Notes under the pieces: model-generated | The model's database searches: none | What the model was told of the DNA's origin: nothing | What the model saw: only the letters and a program-made list of their open reading frames with translations | From: Caballeronia sp. NK8 | GTDB lineage: Bacteria; Pseudomonadota; Gammaproteobacteria; Burkholderiales; Burkholderiaceae | Assembly: GCF_018408855.1 (NCBI RefSeq) | Contig: NZ_AP024322.1 | Coordinates: 310,001-374,000 of the forward strand | Direction: 5' to 3' | Length of the DNA stretch: 64,000 bases | Program-made: the position numbers and the translations under genes | Shown here: piece after piece, positions 18,205-28,342 of the stretch | Layout of the letters: each line of letters opens with the position of its first letter | Position numbering within the stretch: the stretch's first letter is position 1

Positions 18205-18881
18205 TGCATCAGTTCAACTGGAGTGACATCCTTGCGCAGTGGCCCACGCTGATGACGGGCGCCAGGATCACGTTGCAGATCACGGTGCTCGCCATCGTGG
18301 TCGGCATCGTGTGGGGCACCGTGCTCGCGCTGTTCCGTCTCTCGGGCGTCAAACCGCTGCAATGGTTCGCGAGCGCGTACGTCACGCTGTTCCGCTCGAT
18401 CCCGCTCGTGATGGTGCTGCTGTGGTTCTTCCTGATCGTGCCGCAGTTGCTGCAGAACGTGCTCGGGCTGTCGGCGGACATCGACATCCGTCTCGCTTCG
18501 GCGATGGTCGCGTTCTCGCTGTTCGAGGCCGCGTACTATTCGGAAATCATTCGCGCCGGCATTCAGGCGGTGCCGCGCGGGCAGGTGAACGCGGCGTTCG
18601 CGCTCGGCATGACCTATGGCCAGGCGATGAAGCTCGTCGTGCTGCCGCAGGCGTTCCGTGCGATGGTGCCGCTTCTGCTCACGCAGGCCATCGTCCTGTT
18701 TCAGGATACGTCGCTCGTCTACGTCATCAGTCTCGCGGACTTCTTCCGCACGGCGACGAACATCGGGGACCGCGACGGTACGACCGTCGAAATGGTCCTG
18801 TTCGCCGGAGCGTGTTATTTCGTGATCTGCGTGGTGGCGTCGGCGCTCGTCAAAAGTCTTCAGAAAAAGGTCGCAAGATGA
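18204..18881 (+). CDS. gltK: Glutamate/aspartate ABC transporter permease GltK
   Basis: Second permease subunit (225 aa), about five membrane helices. The ATPase-docking loop is [20 protein letters not shown] (about 129-148). The start overlaps the gltJ stop (TAATG), and an upstream in-frame extension runs inside gltJ and is not used. Its TGA overlaps the gltL start by 4 nt (ATGA), another coupling signal. Confidence 0.95.
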   Translation: MHQFNWSDILAQWPTLMTGARITLQITVLAIVVGIVWGTVLALFRLSGVKPLQWFASAYVTLFRSIPLVMVLLWFFLIVPQLLQNVLGLSADIDIRLASAMVAFSLFEAAYYSEIIRAGIQAVPRGQVNAAFALGMTYGQAMKLVVLPQAFRAMVPLLLTQAIVLFQDTSLVYVISLADFFRTATNIGDRDGTTVEMVLFAGACYFVICVVASALVKSLQKKVAR

Positions 18882-19603
18882 TCTCTATCAAGAATGTTTC
18901 CAAGTGGTACGGGCAGTTCCAGGTGCTGACGGACTGCACGACCGAAGTGAAGAAGGGCGAGGTCGTCGTGGTGTGCGGCCCGTCGGGCTCGGGCAAGTCG
19001 ACGCTCATCAAGACCGTGAACGGCCTGGAGCCGTTCCAGAAGGGCGAGATCACGATCAACGGGCAATCGCTCACCGACAAGAAGACCAATCTGTCGAAGC
19101 TGCGCTCGAAGGTCGGCATGGTGTTCCAGCACTTCGAGCTGTTTCCGCATCTGACGATCACGCAGAACCTGACGCTCGCGCAGGTGAAGGTGCTCGGCCG
19201 CTCGAACGAGGAAGCGGCGCAAAAGGGCATGAAGCTGCTCGATCGCGTCGGCCTGCGCGCGCATGCGGACAAGTTTCCGGGTCAGCTTTCGGGCGGTCAG
19301 CAGCAGCGCGTGGCGATCGCGCGCGCGCTGTCGATGGACCCGATCGCGATGCTCTTCGATGAGCCGACCTCCGCGCTCGACCCCGAGATGATCAACGAAG
19401 TGCTCGACGTGATGGTCGAGCTCGCGCAGGAAGGCATGACCATGATGTGCGTGACGCACGAAATGGGCTTCGCGAAGAAGGTGGCGAACCGCGTGATCTT
19501 CATGGATCGCGGGCTGATCGTGGAGGATGATCAGAAGGAAGCGTTCTTCGCGAATCCGAAATCGGATCGCGCGAAGGACTTTCTGGCGAAGATTCTGCAC
19601 TGA
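18878..19603 (+). CDS. gltL: Glutamate/aspartate ABC transporter ATPase GltL
   Basis: ATPase of 241 aa energising the GltIJK importer at the inner face of the membrane. Walker [10 protein letters not shown] (about 33-41), signature [15 protein letters not shown] (about 136-150), and Walker [12 protein letters not shown] (about 158-168) are all intact. The start overlaps gltK by 4 nt. The operon ends at the hairpin at 19614-19651. Confidence 0.96.
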   Translation: MISIKNVSKWYGQFQVLTDCTTEVKKGEVVVVCGPSGSGKSTLIKTVNGLEPFQKGEITINGQSLTDKKTNLSKLRSKVGMVFQHFELFPHLTITQNLTLAQVKVLGRSNEEAAQKGMKLLDRVGLRAHADKFPGQLSGGQQQRVAIARALSMDPIAMLFDEPTSALDPEMINEVLDVMVELAQEGMTMMCVTHEMGFAKKVANRVIFMDRGLIVEDDQKEAFFANPKSDRAKDFLAKILH

Positions 19604-19613
19604 CCTCGTCGCG

Positions 19614-19651
19614 AAAAAAAACGGCGCTTCCGAAACGAAGCGCCGTTTTTT
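19614..19651. terminator. Bidirectional terminator between gltL and yafJ-like gene
   Basis: ACGGCGCTTC (19621-19630) pairs with GAAGCGCCGT (19637-19646), with A-runs before and T-runs after. It can serve gltL on the plus strand and the amidotransferase on the minus strand, whose TAA stop (19650-19652) lies in the T-run. Confidence 0.85.
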
Positions 19652-20552
19652 ATTCGATCCCGAGTTCCGATTCCACCGCCGCCGTCGTCTGAATCTCACC
19701 GATCTTCAGTGCCGATCCGACGCACGCCTTGGCAAGCGGCTCGGCCGCCTTCTTCGCGATTTCCTCCGGCACCGGGATATTCACCGTGCGCGAGAGATCG
19801 CCTTTCTGGAACATCGCGAGATCGCCGGGTGCGAAGCGCGTCCAGGTTTCGTTGTCGGTGAGCGGCGACGTGGCGATCACGGCGACGCGATCTTCCGGCG
19901 TCGTGTACTTGGCGAAATCGATCGACATGTCCGCATCGATCAGATGTGCCGTCGAGAACGGCCAGCTACGCACCAGATAGTACAAATGCGTCGAGCAGTG
20001 CGAGAACAGCGCCTGCCCGTTCGACATCAGGAAATTGAAGACGCCGTACTGCGTGATGTCGCGGGTGAGTTCTGCGAGCGCCTCGAAGAGTTCGTCGAGC
20101 GGCGGCTGCGAGCAGGGAAACGCGCGGCGCAGGCCTTGCAGCAGCGCGCAGAACGCGAGTTCGCTGTCGGTGGTGCCGACCGGCTGATAGACGCCGGAGA
20201 GTTCGGGTGCGTAGCCTTTCAGATCGCCATTGTGCGCGAAGATCCAGTGGCGGCCCCACAGTTCGCGCATGAACGGATGACAGTTCTCGAGCAGGATATG
20301 CCCCTGCGTCGCCTTGCGGATATGCGCGATCGTGTTCTTTGACTTGATCGGATAGCGCTTCACCATGTCCGCGAGCGGCGAGCTGGCCGACGACTGATGA
20401 TCGATGAAAAGCCGGCAGGCCTTGTCCTCGAAGAACGCGATGCCCCAGCCGTCCGCATGATGATCCGTGACGCCACCGCGCGCCGCAAAGCCGGTGAACG
20501 AGAACGTCACGTCGGTCGGTTCGGCGCAATTCATTCCGAGAAGTTGGCACAT
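19650..20552 (-). CDS. Class II glutamine amidotransferase (YafJ type)
   Basis: Protein of 300 aa with an N-terminal nucleophile glutaminase fold. The catalytic Cys2 directly follows the initiator Met ([13 protein letters not shown]). The [13 protein letters not shown] segment (about 31-43) and the HNGDL motif (about 109-113) line the glutamine site. There is no fused synthase domain, so ammonia acceptance and the physiological product are unknown; YafJ itself is poorly characterised. It is divergent from pyrC, 180 bp away. Confidence 0.9.
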   Translation of the reverse strand: MCQLLGMNCAEPTDVTFSFTGFAARGGVTDHHADGWGIAFFEDKACRLFIDHQSSASSPLADMVKRYPIKSKNTIAHIRKATQGHILLENCHPFMRELWGRHWIFAHNGDLKGYAPELSGVYQPVGTTDSELAFCALLQGLRRAFPCSQPPLDELFEALAELTRDITQYGVFNFLMSNGQALFSHCSTHLYYLVRSWPFSTAHLIDADMSIDFAKYTTPEDRVAVIATSPLTDNETWTRFAPGDLAMFQKGDLSRTVNIPVPEEIAKKAAEPLAKACVGSALKIGEIQTTAAVESELGIE

Positions 20553-20732
20553 GATGCTGGGGCGGGCGGCTTATGGCCTGTTGTTACAATACGTCCGACA
20601 AGCATATCACCGAGGTCGGGCCGAAAAAATCGCGCAACCGCTCATAACCGTGCGCGTTGTGGAATTTCCACGGCGATTTTTCCCTGGCTTCGCGTGGACC
20701 TGCGCCATTCCAACGTTCCCCGTCATCACGCC

Positions 20733-21803
20733 ATGTCCGCTACCTCTTCCTCGCTCAATTCGCTCACGATCGCGCGCCCCGACGACTGGCATCTGCACGT
20801 GCGCGACGGCGCGACGCTCGCGGCCGTCCTGCCGCACACCGCGCGCCAGTTCGGCCGCGCGATCATCATGCCGAACCTGAAGCCGCCCGTGACGACGACG
20901 GAGCTGGCCGCGGCGTACCGCGAGCGCATTCTGGCGGCGCTGCCGAAAGACGGCGCGGCCGCGCGCTTCGAGCCGCTGATGACGCTCTATCTCACCGACA
21001 ACACGCCGCCCGACGAAATCCGCCGCGCGAAGGCGAGCGGCTTCGTGCACGGCGTGAAGCTGTATCCGGCAGGCGCGACGACCAATTCCGATGCGGGCGT
21101 GACCGACCTCGGCAAGTGCGCGAAAACGCTCGAAGCGATGCAGGAAACCGGCATGCCGCTCTTGGTGCACGGCGAAGTGACCGATGGCGACATCGACGTG
21201 TTCGATCGCGAAAAAGTGTTCATCGACCGCGTGATGACGCCGTTGCGCCGCGATTTTCCGGCGCTCAAGGTCGTGTTCGAGCACATTACGACGAAGGACG
21301 CGGCGGATTACGTGCGCGAAGCGCAAGGGCCGATCGGCGCAACGATCACCGCGCATCATCTGCTCTATAACCGCAACATCATGCTGGTCGGCGGCATGCG
21401 GCCGCATTACTACTGCCTGCCGGTGCTCAAGCGCGAGACGCATCGCGTGGCGCTCGTCGAAGCGGCGACGTCCGGCAATCCGCGCTATTTCCTCGGCACG
21501 GACAGCGCGCCGCATCCGAAGGGCCTGAAGGAGCATGCGTGCGGCTGCGCGGGTTGCTACACGGCGCTGCACGCGCTCGAGCTCTACGCCGAAGCCTTCG
21601 ACAAGGCCGGCGCGATCGACAAGCTCGAAGGCTTCGCGAGCTTCCACGGCGCGGACTTCTATGGTCTGCCGCGCAGCGCGGAACGGGTGACGCTGGAACG
21701 CGCATCGTGGACGCTGCCCGCCGAATTCACCGCCGGCGACGCGACGATCGTGCCGCTGCGCGGCGGCGAGTCGATCGGCTGGCGCTTCGCGGACGCGCAT
21801 TAA
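20733..21803 (+). CDS. pyrC: Dihydroorotase
   Basis: Third enzyme of pyrimidine synthesis, cyclising carbamoyl-aspartate to dihydroorotate. The 356-aa length and sequence match the E. coli-type (class II) enzyme. The HLH metal site is in [10 protein letters not shown] (about 15-24). The carbamylated lysine is expected in GVKLYPAG, and the catalytic Asp in LGTDSAPH. The ATG at 20733 is where the family starts; no ribosome-binding site is evident. A dyad GTGGAA-T-TTCCAC (20659-20671) lies in its 5' region. Confidence 0.94.
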   Translation: MSATSSSLNSLTIARPDDWHLHVRDGATLAAVLPHTARQFGRAIIMPNLKPPVTTTELAAAYRERILAALPKDGAAARFEPLMTLYLTDNTPPDEIRRAKASGFVHGVKLYPAGATTNSDAGVTDLGKCAKTLEAMQETGMPLLVHGEVTDGDIDVFDREKVFIDRVMTPLRRDFPALKVVFEHITTKDAADYVREAQGPIGATITAHHLLYNRNIMLVGGMRPHYYCLPVLKRETHRVALVEAATSGNPRYFLGTDSAPHPKGLKEHACGCAGCYTALHALELYAEAFDKAGAIDKLEGFASFHGADFYGLPRSAERVTLERASWTLPAEFTAGDATIVPLRGGESIGWRFADAH

Positions 21804-21814
21804 GCCAGTCGCAC

Positions 21815-22621
21815 GTGAGCGCGGGTTTCGCCGATATCGACTGGGCGCGGCCCTGGCTCGCGCCGATCGAAACGCGCGGCAGGCGCTGGCAGGCGGCCGC
21901 GCTCAACGGTTACGCGGACTATCTCGCGGCGTTGAACGAAGACGCGCTCCACGCCGCGCTCGTTACGGGTCGTGGCGAGCGGCTCGCGTTCATCGCGCAG
22001 GAAGAGCTGCCGGCGGGCGCGTCCTACGAAGGCCACATCGCGCGGACTGGCCGCGTGCCGACGCGCCACAATCTCCACGATTTCTTCAACGGCTCGATGT
22101 GGTTCGCGTATCCGCGCATCAAGGCAGCGCTCAACGCCCGCCAGGCGCAACAGATCGATGCGCTCGGCATCGGTCCGACGCGCGGCGGCGTGCGCGACGC
22201 CCTCACGCTCTTCGATGAAAACGCGGTGCTCTTCGCCTGCGCGGATGCATCGCTCGCCGATGCGTTGCGCAGCTTCGACTGGCGCATGCTGTTCGTCGTC
22301 GAGCGCGCGGCGTGGGGCGCGCGTTGCGAAGCGCGCATCTTCGGACACGCGTTGCTGGAAAAGCTCGTCGCGCCGTACAAGGCGTGCACGGGTCACGCAT
22401 GGATCGTCGACGTCCCCGCCGACTATTTCTCACTCGACGATGCCGCCCGTCGCGCGCTGATCGACGAACGGGTGGCGCAACGGCTGAACACCGAACCGCT
22501 CGATAGCCGCGCGTTTGCGCCGCTGCCGGTGCTGGGAGTGCCGGGCTGGTGGCACGCGAACGCAGCGCCCGACTTTTACGACGATACGACCGTCTTCCGG
22601 CCGGGCCGCCGCAGCCGCTGA
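21815..22621 (+). CDS. DUF3025-family protein
   Basis: Protein of 268 aa, recognised as the DUF3025 family by HNLHDFFNGSMWFAYPRIKA (about 86-105) and its common position beside pyrC. Function is unknown. I place the start at GTG 21815 (VSAGFADIDWARPW), 11 nt after the pyrC stop; no ATG is near. The high-GC sequence is like its neighbours. Its stop codon overlaps the start of the rnpB promoter, so it may be the last gene of a pyrC operon. Confidence 0.82.
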   Translation: MSAGFADIDWARPWLAPIETRGRRWQAAALNGYADYLAALNEDALHAALVTGRGERLAFIAQEELPAGASYEGHIARTGRVPTRHNLHDFFNGSMWFAYPRIKAALNARQAQQIDALGIGPTRGGVRDALTLFDENAVLFACADASLADALRSFDWRMLFVVERAAWGARCEARIFGHALLEKLVAPYKACTGHAWIVDVPADYFSLDDAARRALIDERVAQRLNTEPLDSRAFAPLPVLGVPGWWHANAAPDFYDDTTVFRPGRRSR

Positions 22622-22630
22622 TGCTAGAAT
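22622..22630 (+). promoter_or_regulatory. Extended -10 promoter of rnpB
   Basis: TGCTAGAAT (22622-22630) is an extended -10 element 9 nt before the mature 5' end of RNase P RNA. The -35 region (about 22602-22607) is poor, which an extended -10 can offset. Confidence 0.6.
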
Positions 22631-22639
22631 CGATGCCGC

Positions 22640-23050
<411 letters not shown>

Positions 23051-23066
23051 GTCGTCATTCAAAAGA

Positions 23067-23101
23067 AAAGAGCCGGCGTCTCGCGACGTCGGCTCTTTTT
23101 G
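23067..23101 (+). terminator. Terminator after rnpB
   Basis: AGAGCCGGCGTC and GACGTCGGCTCT form an almost perfect stem with a TCGC loop, followed by TTTTT, starting about 17 nt after the RNA's 3' end. Confidence 0.85.
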
Positions 23102-23121
23102 TTTGGGCTTGGCGCCGCGTC

Positions 23122-23544
23122 TTACGCTTCGACGATCTCGAACGAATGTGTCAGCTCCGCCGACTTCGCCAGCATGATCGACGCCGAGCAATACTTGTCG
23201 TGCGACAGGTTGATCGCGCGCTCGACCGTCGCCGGATTCAGATTCTTGCCGGTCACCGTGAAATGAAAGTGGATCTTGGTGAAAACCTTCGGGTCCTCGC
23301 TCGCGCGATCCGCTTTCAGCGTGACCGAGCAGCCCTGGATTTCCTGACGGCTCTTTTTCAGGATCATCACGACGTCGTAGGCCGTGCAGCCGCCCGTGCC
23401 GAGCAGCACCATTTCCATCGGGCGCGGCGCGAGATTGCGGCCGCCGCCTTCCGGTGCGCCATCCATATTGACGAGATGGCCGCTTCCCGTTTCGGCGGCG
23501 AAGGCCATGCCGTCTTGTCCCATCCAGCTAACTTTGCATTCCAT
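23122..23544 (-). CDS. OsmC/YhfA-family protein
   Basis: Protein of 140 aa of the OsmC fold. The two conserved cysteines are in GTGGCTAYDV (about residue 53) and DKYCSAS (about 118). OsmC and Ohr use such cysteines to reduce organic peroxides. The sequence is closest in feel to YhfA-type members, whose role is not established. It is transcribed towards rnpB and starts at the edge of the long AT-rich intergenic region. Confidence 0.88.
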   Translation of the reverse strand: MECKVSWMGQDGMAFAAETGSGHLVNMDGAPEGGGRNLAPRPMEMVLLGTGGCTAYDVVMILKKSRQEIQGCSVTLKADRASEDPKVFTKIHFHFTVTGKNLNPATVERAINLSHDKYCSASIMLAKSAELTHSFEIVEA

Positions 23545-23784
23545 GCTCAGGCTCCAGCTGCTCAGCGCGTCGTTACAGAGGCTTCATTGTAGCGGCTCAG
23601 GAAGTTTCGATCCGCCGCTGCTTACGAGCATCTACCGGTTGACGAAGCGAAAATCGGCGCGTGGATTCGGTCGCGGTGGGTTGGAGGACACACTCTAGAT
23701 GCCCGTTTGACCGAAAATTCAGATAAACGAATAGGGTAACGTATTGATTTTGCTGTGGAAAATCCACGAAAAACTACCATATCA

Positions 23785-23805
23785 GAATTTCGAATTATGA
23801 AATTC
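23785..23805. promoter_or_regulatory. Perfect 7-bp dyad upstream of the sRNA promoter
   Basis: GAATTTC (23785-23791) and GAAATTC (23799-23805) are separated by GAATTAT. It ends 21 bp upstream of the -35 hexamer. This is the right spacing for an activator site or an UP-like element; no regulator is identified. Confidence 0.35.
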
Positions 23806-23826
23806 ATTTTCACCATGCAAATCTTC

Positions 23827-23855
23827 TTGCCTTGCAGCATGACCGTGCCTATACT
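23827..23855 (+). promoter_or_regulatory. Sigma-70 promoter of the anti-SD sRNA
   Basis: TTGCCT (23827-23832), a 17-bp spacer and TATACT (23850-23855) form a good housekeeping promoter. Predicted transcription start is about 23862. The upstream DNA is AT-rich, which would strengthen it. Confidence 0.65.
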
Positions 23856-23861
23856 CGTTCC

Positions 23862-23923
23862 TGTCTCCTCCACCTCCTCCTTGGTGGATTAAGCCCGAGC
23901 CACCGTTTGCTCGGGCTTTTTTT
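23862..23923 (+). ncRNA. Small RNA with an anti-Shine-Dalgarno loop
   Basis: Predicted transcript of about 62 nt. Hairpin 1: CCACC (23870-23874) pairs with GGTGG (23883-23887) and exposes an 8-nt loop TCCTCCTT, complementary to the AAGGAGGA ribosome-binding consensus and resembling the 3' tail of 16S rRNA. Hairpin 2: a 10-bp stem (23891-23900 with 23909-23918) followed by seven T is an intrinsic terminator. From memory, Rfam holds a 'Betaproteobacteria toxic small RNA' family with anti-SD motifs, found through clone toxicity; this may be a member, but I cannot run the search. The alternative reading, a 17-codon ORF from 23839, would start upstream of the predicted transcription start. Confidence 0.65.
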
Positions 23924-23950
23924 CGTCCATACGCCGCGTGAAGCAAAGCT

Positions 23951-23980
23951 TTGACGTCGCGCTCGAAATCCCTTTATAAT
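23951..23980 (+). promoter_or_regulatory. rplM-rpsI promoter
   Basis: TTGACG (23951-23956), an 18-bp spacer and a consensus TATAAT (23975-23980), with a leader of about 120 nt to the rplM ATG. A strong promoter fits a ribosomal protein operon. Confidence 0.75.
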
Positions 23981-24108
23981 TCAAAGTTCTCTTCGCCCTA
24001 CGCCCGCGGAGAGAAGCTTGTGAGAGCCTGCACGCGTCCTGAACGCACCCATATAAGCAGGGCCGAACAAGTCAAAGCTCAAGGGCAGATCAATTTTTTG
24101 GATCGATC

Positions 24109-24537
24109 ATGAAGACGTTTTCCGCAAAAGCCGAAGAGGTGACGCGCGAATGGTACGTGATTGACGCGACGGATAAGGTTCTCGGCCGTGTCGCCAGCGA
24201 AGTGGCACGCCGTCTTCGCGGCAAACACAAGCCTGAATTCACTCCGCACGTCGACACTGGTGATTTCATCATCATCGTCAATGCTGCCAAGCTGAAGGTC
24301 ACCGGCAACAAGACCACGGACAAGAAGTACTATCGTCACTCGGGCTACCCGGGCGGCATTTACGAAACGACGTTCGGCAAGATGCAAGAGCGCTTCCCGG
24401 GCCGCGCGCTCGAGAAGGCTGTCAAGGGCATGCTTCCGAAGGGTCCGCTCGGCTACGCGATGATCAAGAAGCTCAAGGTCTACGCCGAAGCAACGCATCC
24501 GCATACGGCTCAACAGCCTAAAGCGCTCGAGATCTAA
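24109..24537 (+). CDS. rplM: 50S ribosomal protein L13
   Basis: L13 (142 aa) binds 23S rRNA early in large-subunit assembly. Sequence and length match the bacterial family throughout ([48 protein letters not shown]). rpsI follows after 11 nt, the near-universal L13-S9 pair. The leader is about 120 nt with a possible hairpin (TTCTCT...AGAGAA), but I do not recognise a known L13 leader. The ribosome-binding site is weak. Confidence 0.98.
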   Translation: MKTFSAKAEEVTREWYVIDATDKVLGRVASEVARRLRGKHKPEFTPHVDTGDFIIIVNAAKLKVTGNKTTDKKYYRHSGYPGGIYETTFGKMQERFPGRALEKAVKGMLPKGPLGYAMIKKLKVYAEATHPHTAQQPKALEI

Positions 24538-24548
24538 GGGGAGCCCAC

Positions 24549-24941
24549 ATGATCGGTAACTGGAACTACGGTACGGGCCGCCGCAAGAGCGCCGTCGCTC
24601 GCGTCTTCATCAAGTCGGGCAAGGGCGAGATCATCGTCAATGGCAAGCCCATCGCCGACTATTTCTCGCGCGAAACGTCGCTGATGATCGTGCGTCAACC
24701 GCTGGAACTCACGAACCACGGCACCACGTTCGACATCAAGGTCAACGTGAATGGCGGCGGTGAAACGGGTCAGGCAGGCGCGGTTCGCCACGGCATCACG
24801 CGCGCGCTGATGGACTACGACGCAACGCTCAAGTCGCAACTGTCGAACGCTGGCTTCGTCACCCGCGACGCGCGTGAAGTGGAACGTAAGAAGGTCGGTT
24901 TCCACAAGGCACGCCGCAGGAAGCAATTCTCGAAGCGTTAA
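24549..24941 (+). CDS. rpsI: 30S ribosomal protein S9
   Basis: S9 (130 aa) sits in the small-subunit head; its basic C-terminal tail ([17 protein letters not shown]) ends in the conserved KR that reaches the P-site tRNA. The N-terminal [14 protein letters not shown] motif is also typical. It is the second gene of the rplM operon and is followed by a terminator at 24993-25026. Confidence 0.98.
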   Translation: MIGNWNYGTGRRKSAVARVFIKSGKGEIIVNGKPIADYFSRETSLMIVRQPLELTNHGTTFDIKVNVNGGGETGQAGAVRHGITRALMDYDATLKSQLSNAGFVTRDAREVERKKVGFHKARRRKQFSKR

Positions 24942-24992
24942 GCGCTTCGGTTTCGCCGCCCCGGGTCTCCCGGTTCGCTGGCGAAGCTGCTG

Positions 24993-25026
24993 CAAAAGCC
25001 GCCCGCACCTTGGTGCCGGCGGCTTT
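24993..25026 (+). terminator. Terminator after rpsI
   Basis: AAAAGCCGCC near 24994 pairs with GGCGGCTTTT near 25019 around an inner GCACC-TT-GGTGC stem, followed by TTTT. Confidence 0.85.
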
Positions 25027-25152
25027 TTCGCTTCGGCGCGGCGGAATCGGGGCATCTTGGATCTGCATATAGCCCATTGATTTTATGGACATTCGGCACG
25101 ATATTGAGATCAGCCCTACAATAGCGGTTAGAAGCTTAATTGGAGAGTTCGA

Positions 25153-25518
25153 ATGAGCGCTGTCAGCGACACCCCCACGACCGAAATGCCGATGCCGTTC
25201 GTCTTCACCGACGCGGCTGCGGAGAAGGTCAAGCAATTGATCGACGAAGAAGGCAATCCGGAACTGAAGCTGCGCGTGTTCGTGCAGGGCGGCGGATGCT
25301 CGGGATTCCAGTATGGCTTCACGTTCGACGAAGACGTCAACGAAGACGATACCGTGCTGGACAAGGCGGGCGTGCAACTGCTCGTCGACTCGATGAGCTA
25401 TCAGTATCTCGTCGGCGCGGAGATCGACTATAAGGACGACCTCAACGGCGCCCAGTTCGTCATCAAGAATCCGAACGCCACTACGACCTGCGGTTGCGGT
25501 TCGTCGTTCTCGGTCTGA
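25153..25518 (+). CDS. erpA: Iron-sulfur cluster insertion protein ErpA
   Basis: A-type Fe-S carrier of 121 aa that hands clusters to target enzymes. The three cluster-ligand cysteines are in [11 protein letters not shown] (about residue 49) and in [11 protein letters not shown] at the C-terminus. GGAG lies 7 nt before the ATG, and TACAAT at 25117-25122 is a plausible -10. It stands alone between terminators; position beside rplM-rpsI is common in beta-proteobacteria. Confidence 0.95.
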   Translation: MSAVSDTPTTEMPMPFVFTDAAAEKVKQLIDEEGNPELKLRVFVQGGGCSGFQYGFTFDEDVNEDDTVLDKAGVQLLVDSMSYQYLVGAEIDYKDDLNGAQFVIKNPNATTTCGCGSSFSV

Positions 25519-25542
25519 GCACGAATCAGTCGATGTAAGCGA

Positions 25543-25567
25543 AACGGAGCCTTCGGGCTCCGTTTTT
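25543..25567 (+). terminator. Terminator after erpA
   Basis: AACGGAGCC and GGCTCCGTT form a 9-bp stem on a TTCG tetraloop, followed by TTT. Confidence 0.88.
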
Positions 25568-25587
25568 GTTTGGTGCGCGGCCTAGTC

Positions 25588-26739
25588 CTAGTGCGGATAG
25601 ATCGCGCCGAGCACGCGCGCGCCCGACGCACCCGTCACCGTGGGCAGATTGCCCGGCTCACGCGCGACGCATCGCATCGCGAGCCATGCGAAAGCGAATG
25701 CTTCCACTTGCTGCGGCGGCACGCCGAGCGCCTCGGTGGTCATGACTGGCACGCCGGCGACGCCGCCATCCTCCAGCGCCTGCTGCAGCATCTTCATCAG
25801 CACCGGATTGCGCGCGCCGCCGCCGCACACGTACACGGCGCGCGCGTCCGATGCGTGACGCGCGATCTCGCGGGCGACCGTCGTCGCGGTGAGGGCGGTG
25901 AGCGTCGCCTGGACATCGGCGGGCGCGAGGTTCGGGAAGGCGGCGAGTTTCGCATCCATCCACGCGGGATTGAACAGGTCGCGGCCCGTGCTCTTCGGCG
26001 GCGTCAGGTCGAAAAACGGTTCGTCTAGCAGGGCGTCGAGCAGCGGCCGATGCACTGCGCCTTGTGCCGCGAATTGCCCGCCATCGTCGTAGGGTCTTTG
26101 CAGATGACGCAACGCCCATTCATCGATCAGCGCGTTCGCCGGGCCGCAATCGAAACCGCGCACCTCGCCGCTCGCCGACAGAATCGTGATGTTGCTGATG
26201 CCGCCGAGATTGCACACGACGCGCGTCTCGTTCGGCGCGCCGAACATCGTCGCGTGGAACGCGGGCACGAGCGGCGCGCCCTGACCGCCCGCGGCGACAT
26301 CGCGGCTGCGGAAATCAGCGACCACATCGATGCTGGTCATCTCCGCGAGCAGTGCGGGATTGTTGATCTGCCGCGTGAAGCCCTTTTCCGGCCGATGCCG
26401 CACCGTCTGCCCATGCACGCCGATCGCGCGCACCTTGGTCGACGAATAGCCGCTCATGCTCTGCAATTCGTGACAGCAGACCGCGTAGCGCGTGGCGAGC
26501 GCATTGGCCGCGAGCGCCGCGCGTTCGATCTCGTTGTCGCCGGGCGACTGCAATTCGAACAGCGCGTCGCGCAAGCCTTTCGAGAAGGACACATGCGCTT
26601 CGCCGAGCACAACCGGCGGCTTGCCCGTCGTGAACTGCACCGCGACGCCATCGACGCCGTCCATGCTGGTGCCGGACATCAAACCGAAGTACACGCCGTC
26701 CGCCTTGCCGGTTTCGATTGCTTCGGTCTTCTTTCCCAC
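25588..26739 (-). CDS. anmK: Anhydro-N-acetylmuramic acid kinase
   Basis: Kinase of 383 aa that phosphorylates and opens anhydro-MurNAc released in cell-wall recycling. The N-terminal [15 protein letters not shown] (about 19-33) is the family's phosphate-binding signature, and [11 protein letters not shown] and the C-terminal VCGGGARNP are further ATP-fold motifs. I place the start at GTG 26739 ([11 protein letters not shown]), which has GGAGAG 5-10 nt upstream; the frame extends further without conserved sequence. It is divergent from tyrS across 342 bp. Confidence 0.93.
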   Translation of the reverse strand: MGKKTEAIETGKADGVYFGLMSGTSMDGVDGVAVQFTTGKPPVVLGEAHVSFSKGLRDALFELQSPGDNEIERAALAANALATRYAVCCHELQSMSGYSSTKVRAIGVHGQTVRHRPEKGFTRQINNPALLAEMTSIDVVADFRSRDVAAGGQGAPLVPAFHATMFGAPNETRVVCNLGGISNITILSASGEVRGFDCGPANALIDEWALRHLQRPYDDGGQFAAQGAVHRPLLDALLDEPFFDLTPPKSTGRDLFNPAWMDAKLAAFPNLAPADVQATLTALTATTVAREIARHASDARAVYVCGGGARNPVLMKMLQQALEDGGVAGVPVMTTEALGVPPQQVEAFAFAWLAMRCVAREPGNLPTVTGASGARVLGAIYPH

Positions 26740-27081
26740 GCTGCTCTCCTCTTCGATGCGCCGTTGCCGGGTTTCGCCCAAGCGGCGATTATCCGCGTTA
26801 TGGACCGAATCGTTAAGATGCCTCTGAACGCTGTCCGTATCGCGCGGCACGTTCCGATGCGCCGAAAGCCGCGCAAAACGGCTCGAAACGACACGAAAAG
26901 GCGCGAGCGGCGACGTCATCGCGTAAAATCCTGAGCCTGAACAAGCAATTGCGCGCGATTTCGTCATTTTCCGCGCGCGCCGTCCCTGCCGGCCAGGCCG
27001 GACCGCAACGACGGCATCGAGGCCACACTGCGCCGCCGATCCGCCTGCCATCGAACCCTTTTGACTTCACAAGCCGCAAGC
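26740..27081. other. 342-bp divergent intergenic region, anmK/tyrS
   Basis: It must hold the promoters of both genes. A TAAAAT hexamer at 26924-26929 is a possible plus-strand -10, but without a convincing -35. I see no T-box, riboswitch or repeat; short frames here lack ribosome-binding sites. Confidence 0.5.
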
Positions 27082-28338
27082 ATGACCACTGATTCCAACG
27101 CTTCTTCCGCGCCCGCGGCGCAGAGCTTTCCGATCACCGACGACGTGAAGAACGCGCTCGCCATCGCAAAGCGCGGCTGCGACGAACTGCTGATCGAAGA
27201 CGAATTCGCGCAAAAGCTCGCGAGGAGCGCCGCGACGGGCAAACCGCTGCGCATCAAGCTCGGTCTCGATCCGACGGCGCCCGACATTCACATCGGCCAT
27301 ACGGTCGTGCTGAACAAGATGCGTCAGTTGCAGGACCTCGGCCATCAGGTGATTTTTCTGATCGGCGATTTCACGTCGCTGATCGGCGACCCGTCGGGGC
27401 GCAACGCGACGCGTCCGCCGCTTACGCGCGAGCAGATCGAAAACAACGCGAAGACCTATTTCGAGCAGGCGGCGCTCGTGCTGGATCGCGAGAAGACCGA
27501 AATTCGCTACAACAGCGAATGGTCGATGCCGCTCGGCGCCGACGGCATGATCAAGTTGGCGTCGCGCTACACGGTCGCGCGCATTCTGGAGCGCGAGGAC
27601 TTCACGAAGCGCTTTCAGGGCGGCGTGCCGATCTCCATCCACGAATTCCTGTATCCGCTGATGCAGGGCTACGACTCCGTCGCGCTGAACGCGGACCTCG
27701 AACTCGGCGGCACGGACCAGAAGTTCAACCTGCTCGTCGGCCGCGAATTGCAGAAGCAGTACGGCCAGGAACAGCAGTGCATCTTGACGATGCCGCTGCT
27801 CGAAGGTCTCGACGGCGTCGAGAAGATGTCGAAGTCGAAGCACAATTACGTGGGCATCAGCGAAAAGCCGACCGACATGTTCGGCAAGCTGATGAGCATT
27901 TCGGACGTGCTGATGTGGCGTTACTTCGAATTGCTGTCGTTCCGCAGTATCGAGGAGATCGCGCGTTTCAGGCAGGAAGCCGAAGGCGGCCGCAATCCGC
28001 GCGACTTCAAGGTGATGCTCGCGCAGGAGATCGTCGCGCGCTTCCACTCGTCGGCGGATGCCGAGCGCGCGCTCGACGACTTCAACCATCGCGCGAAGGG
28101 CGGCGTGCCCGAGGATATTCCTTCGGTGACGCTGGCTGGCGCGCCGATCGCGATCGGCCAGTTGCTCAAGCAGGCGGGTCTCGTGCCGTCGACGAGCGAG
28201 GCGCTGCGCAACATCGAGCAGGGCGGCGTGAAGATCGACGGCGCGACCGTCTCCGACAAGGGCCTGAAGATCGAGGCGGGCGAGTTCGTCGTGCAGGTGG
28301 GCAAGCGCCGCTTCGCGCGCGTCACGCTGACTGCCTGA
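27082..28338 (+). CDS. tyrS: Tyrosyl-tRNA synthetase
   Basis: Class I synthetase of 418 aa charging tRNA-Tyr. The HIGH signature is DIHIGHTV (about 67-74) and the KMSKS loop is KMSKSKHN (about 249-256). A C-terminal S4-type RNA-binding domain follows (about 355-415). It has the HIGH rather than the HVGH variant, so it is of the longer TyrZ-like branch seen in beta-proteobacteria. The ATG at 27082 is chosen over an upstream in-frame TTG. It heads a tight run: dtd starts 4 nt later. Confidence 0.95.
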   Translation: MTTDSNASSAPAAQSFPITDDVKNALAIAKRGCDELLIEDEFAQKLARSAATGKPLRIKLGLDPTAPDIHIGHTVVLNKMRQLQDLGHQVIFLIGDFTSLIGDPSGRNATRPPLTREQIENNAKTYFEQAALVLDREKTEIRYNSEWSMPLGADGMIKLASRYTVARILEREDFTKRFQGGVPISIHEFLYPLMQGYDSVALNADLELGGTDQKFNLLVGRELQKQYGQEQQCILTMPLLEGLDGVEKMSKSKHNYVGISEKPTDMFGKLMSISDVLMWRYFELLSFRSIEEIARFRQEAEGGRNPRDFKVMLAQEIVARFHSSADAERALDDFNHRAKGGVPEDIPSVTLAGAPIAIGQLLKQAGLVPSTSEALRNIEQGGVKIDGATVSDKGLKIEAGEFVVQVGKRRFARVTLTA

Positions 28339-28342
28339 CCCG

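Larger units (their letters stand above)
23545..24108. other. 564-bp intergenic region: AT-rich block, sRNA locus, rplM promoter and leader
   Basis: 23545-23700 is ordinary sequence with nothing I can name. 23700-23826 is much more AT-rich than the rest of the window and holds two dyads: GTGGA-AAA-TCCAC (23755-23767) and GAATTTC-N7-GAAATTC (23785-23805). A promoter plus a short RNA gene follows (23827-23923). Then come the rplM promoter (23951-23980) and a 120-nt leader in which TTCTCT can pair with AGAGAA near the 5' end. Confidence 0.7.

Noticed and set aside
23622..23873. An 83-aa minus-strand ORF starting in GGAGG-rich DNA
   Set aside because: The GTG start is too close to the apparent ribosome-binding site, the composition is not protein-like, and the promoter and terminator here point the other way.
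23839..23892. A 17-codon ORF (MTVPILVPVSSTSSLVD) across the sRNA
   Set aside because: Its ATG lies between the -35 and -10 of the predicted promoter, so it would not be on the transcript, and it has no ribosome-binding site.
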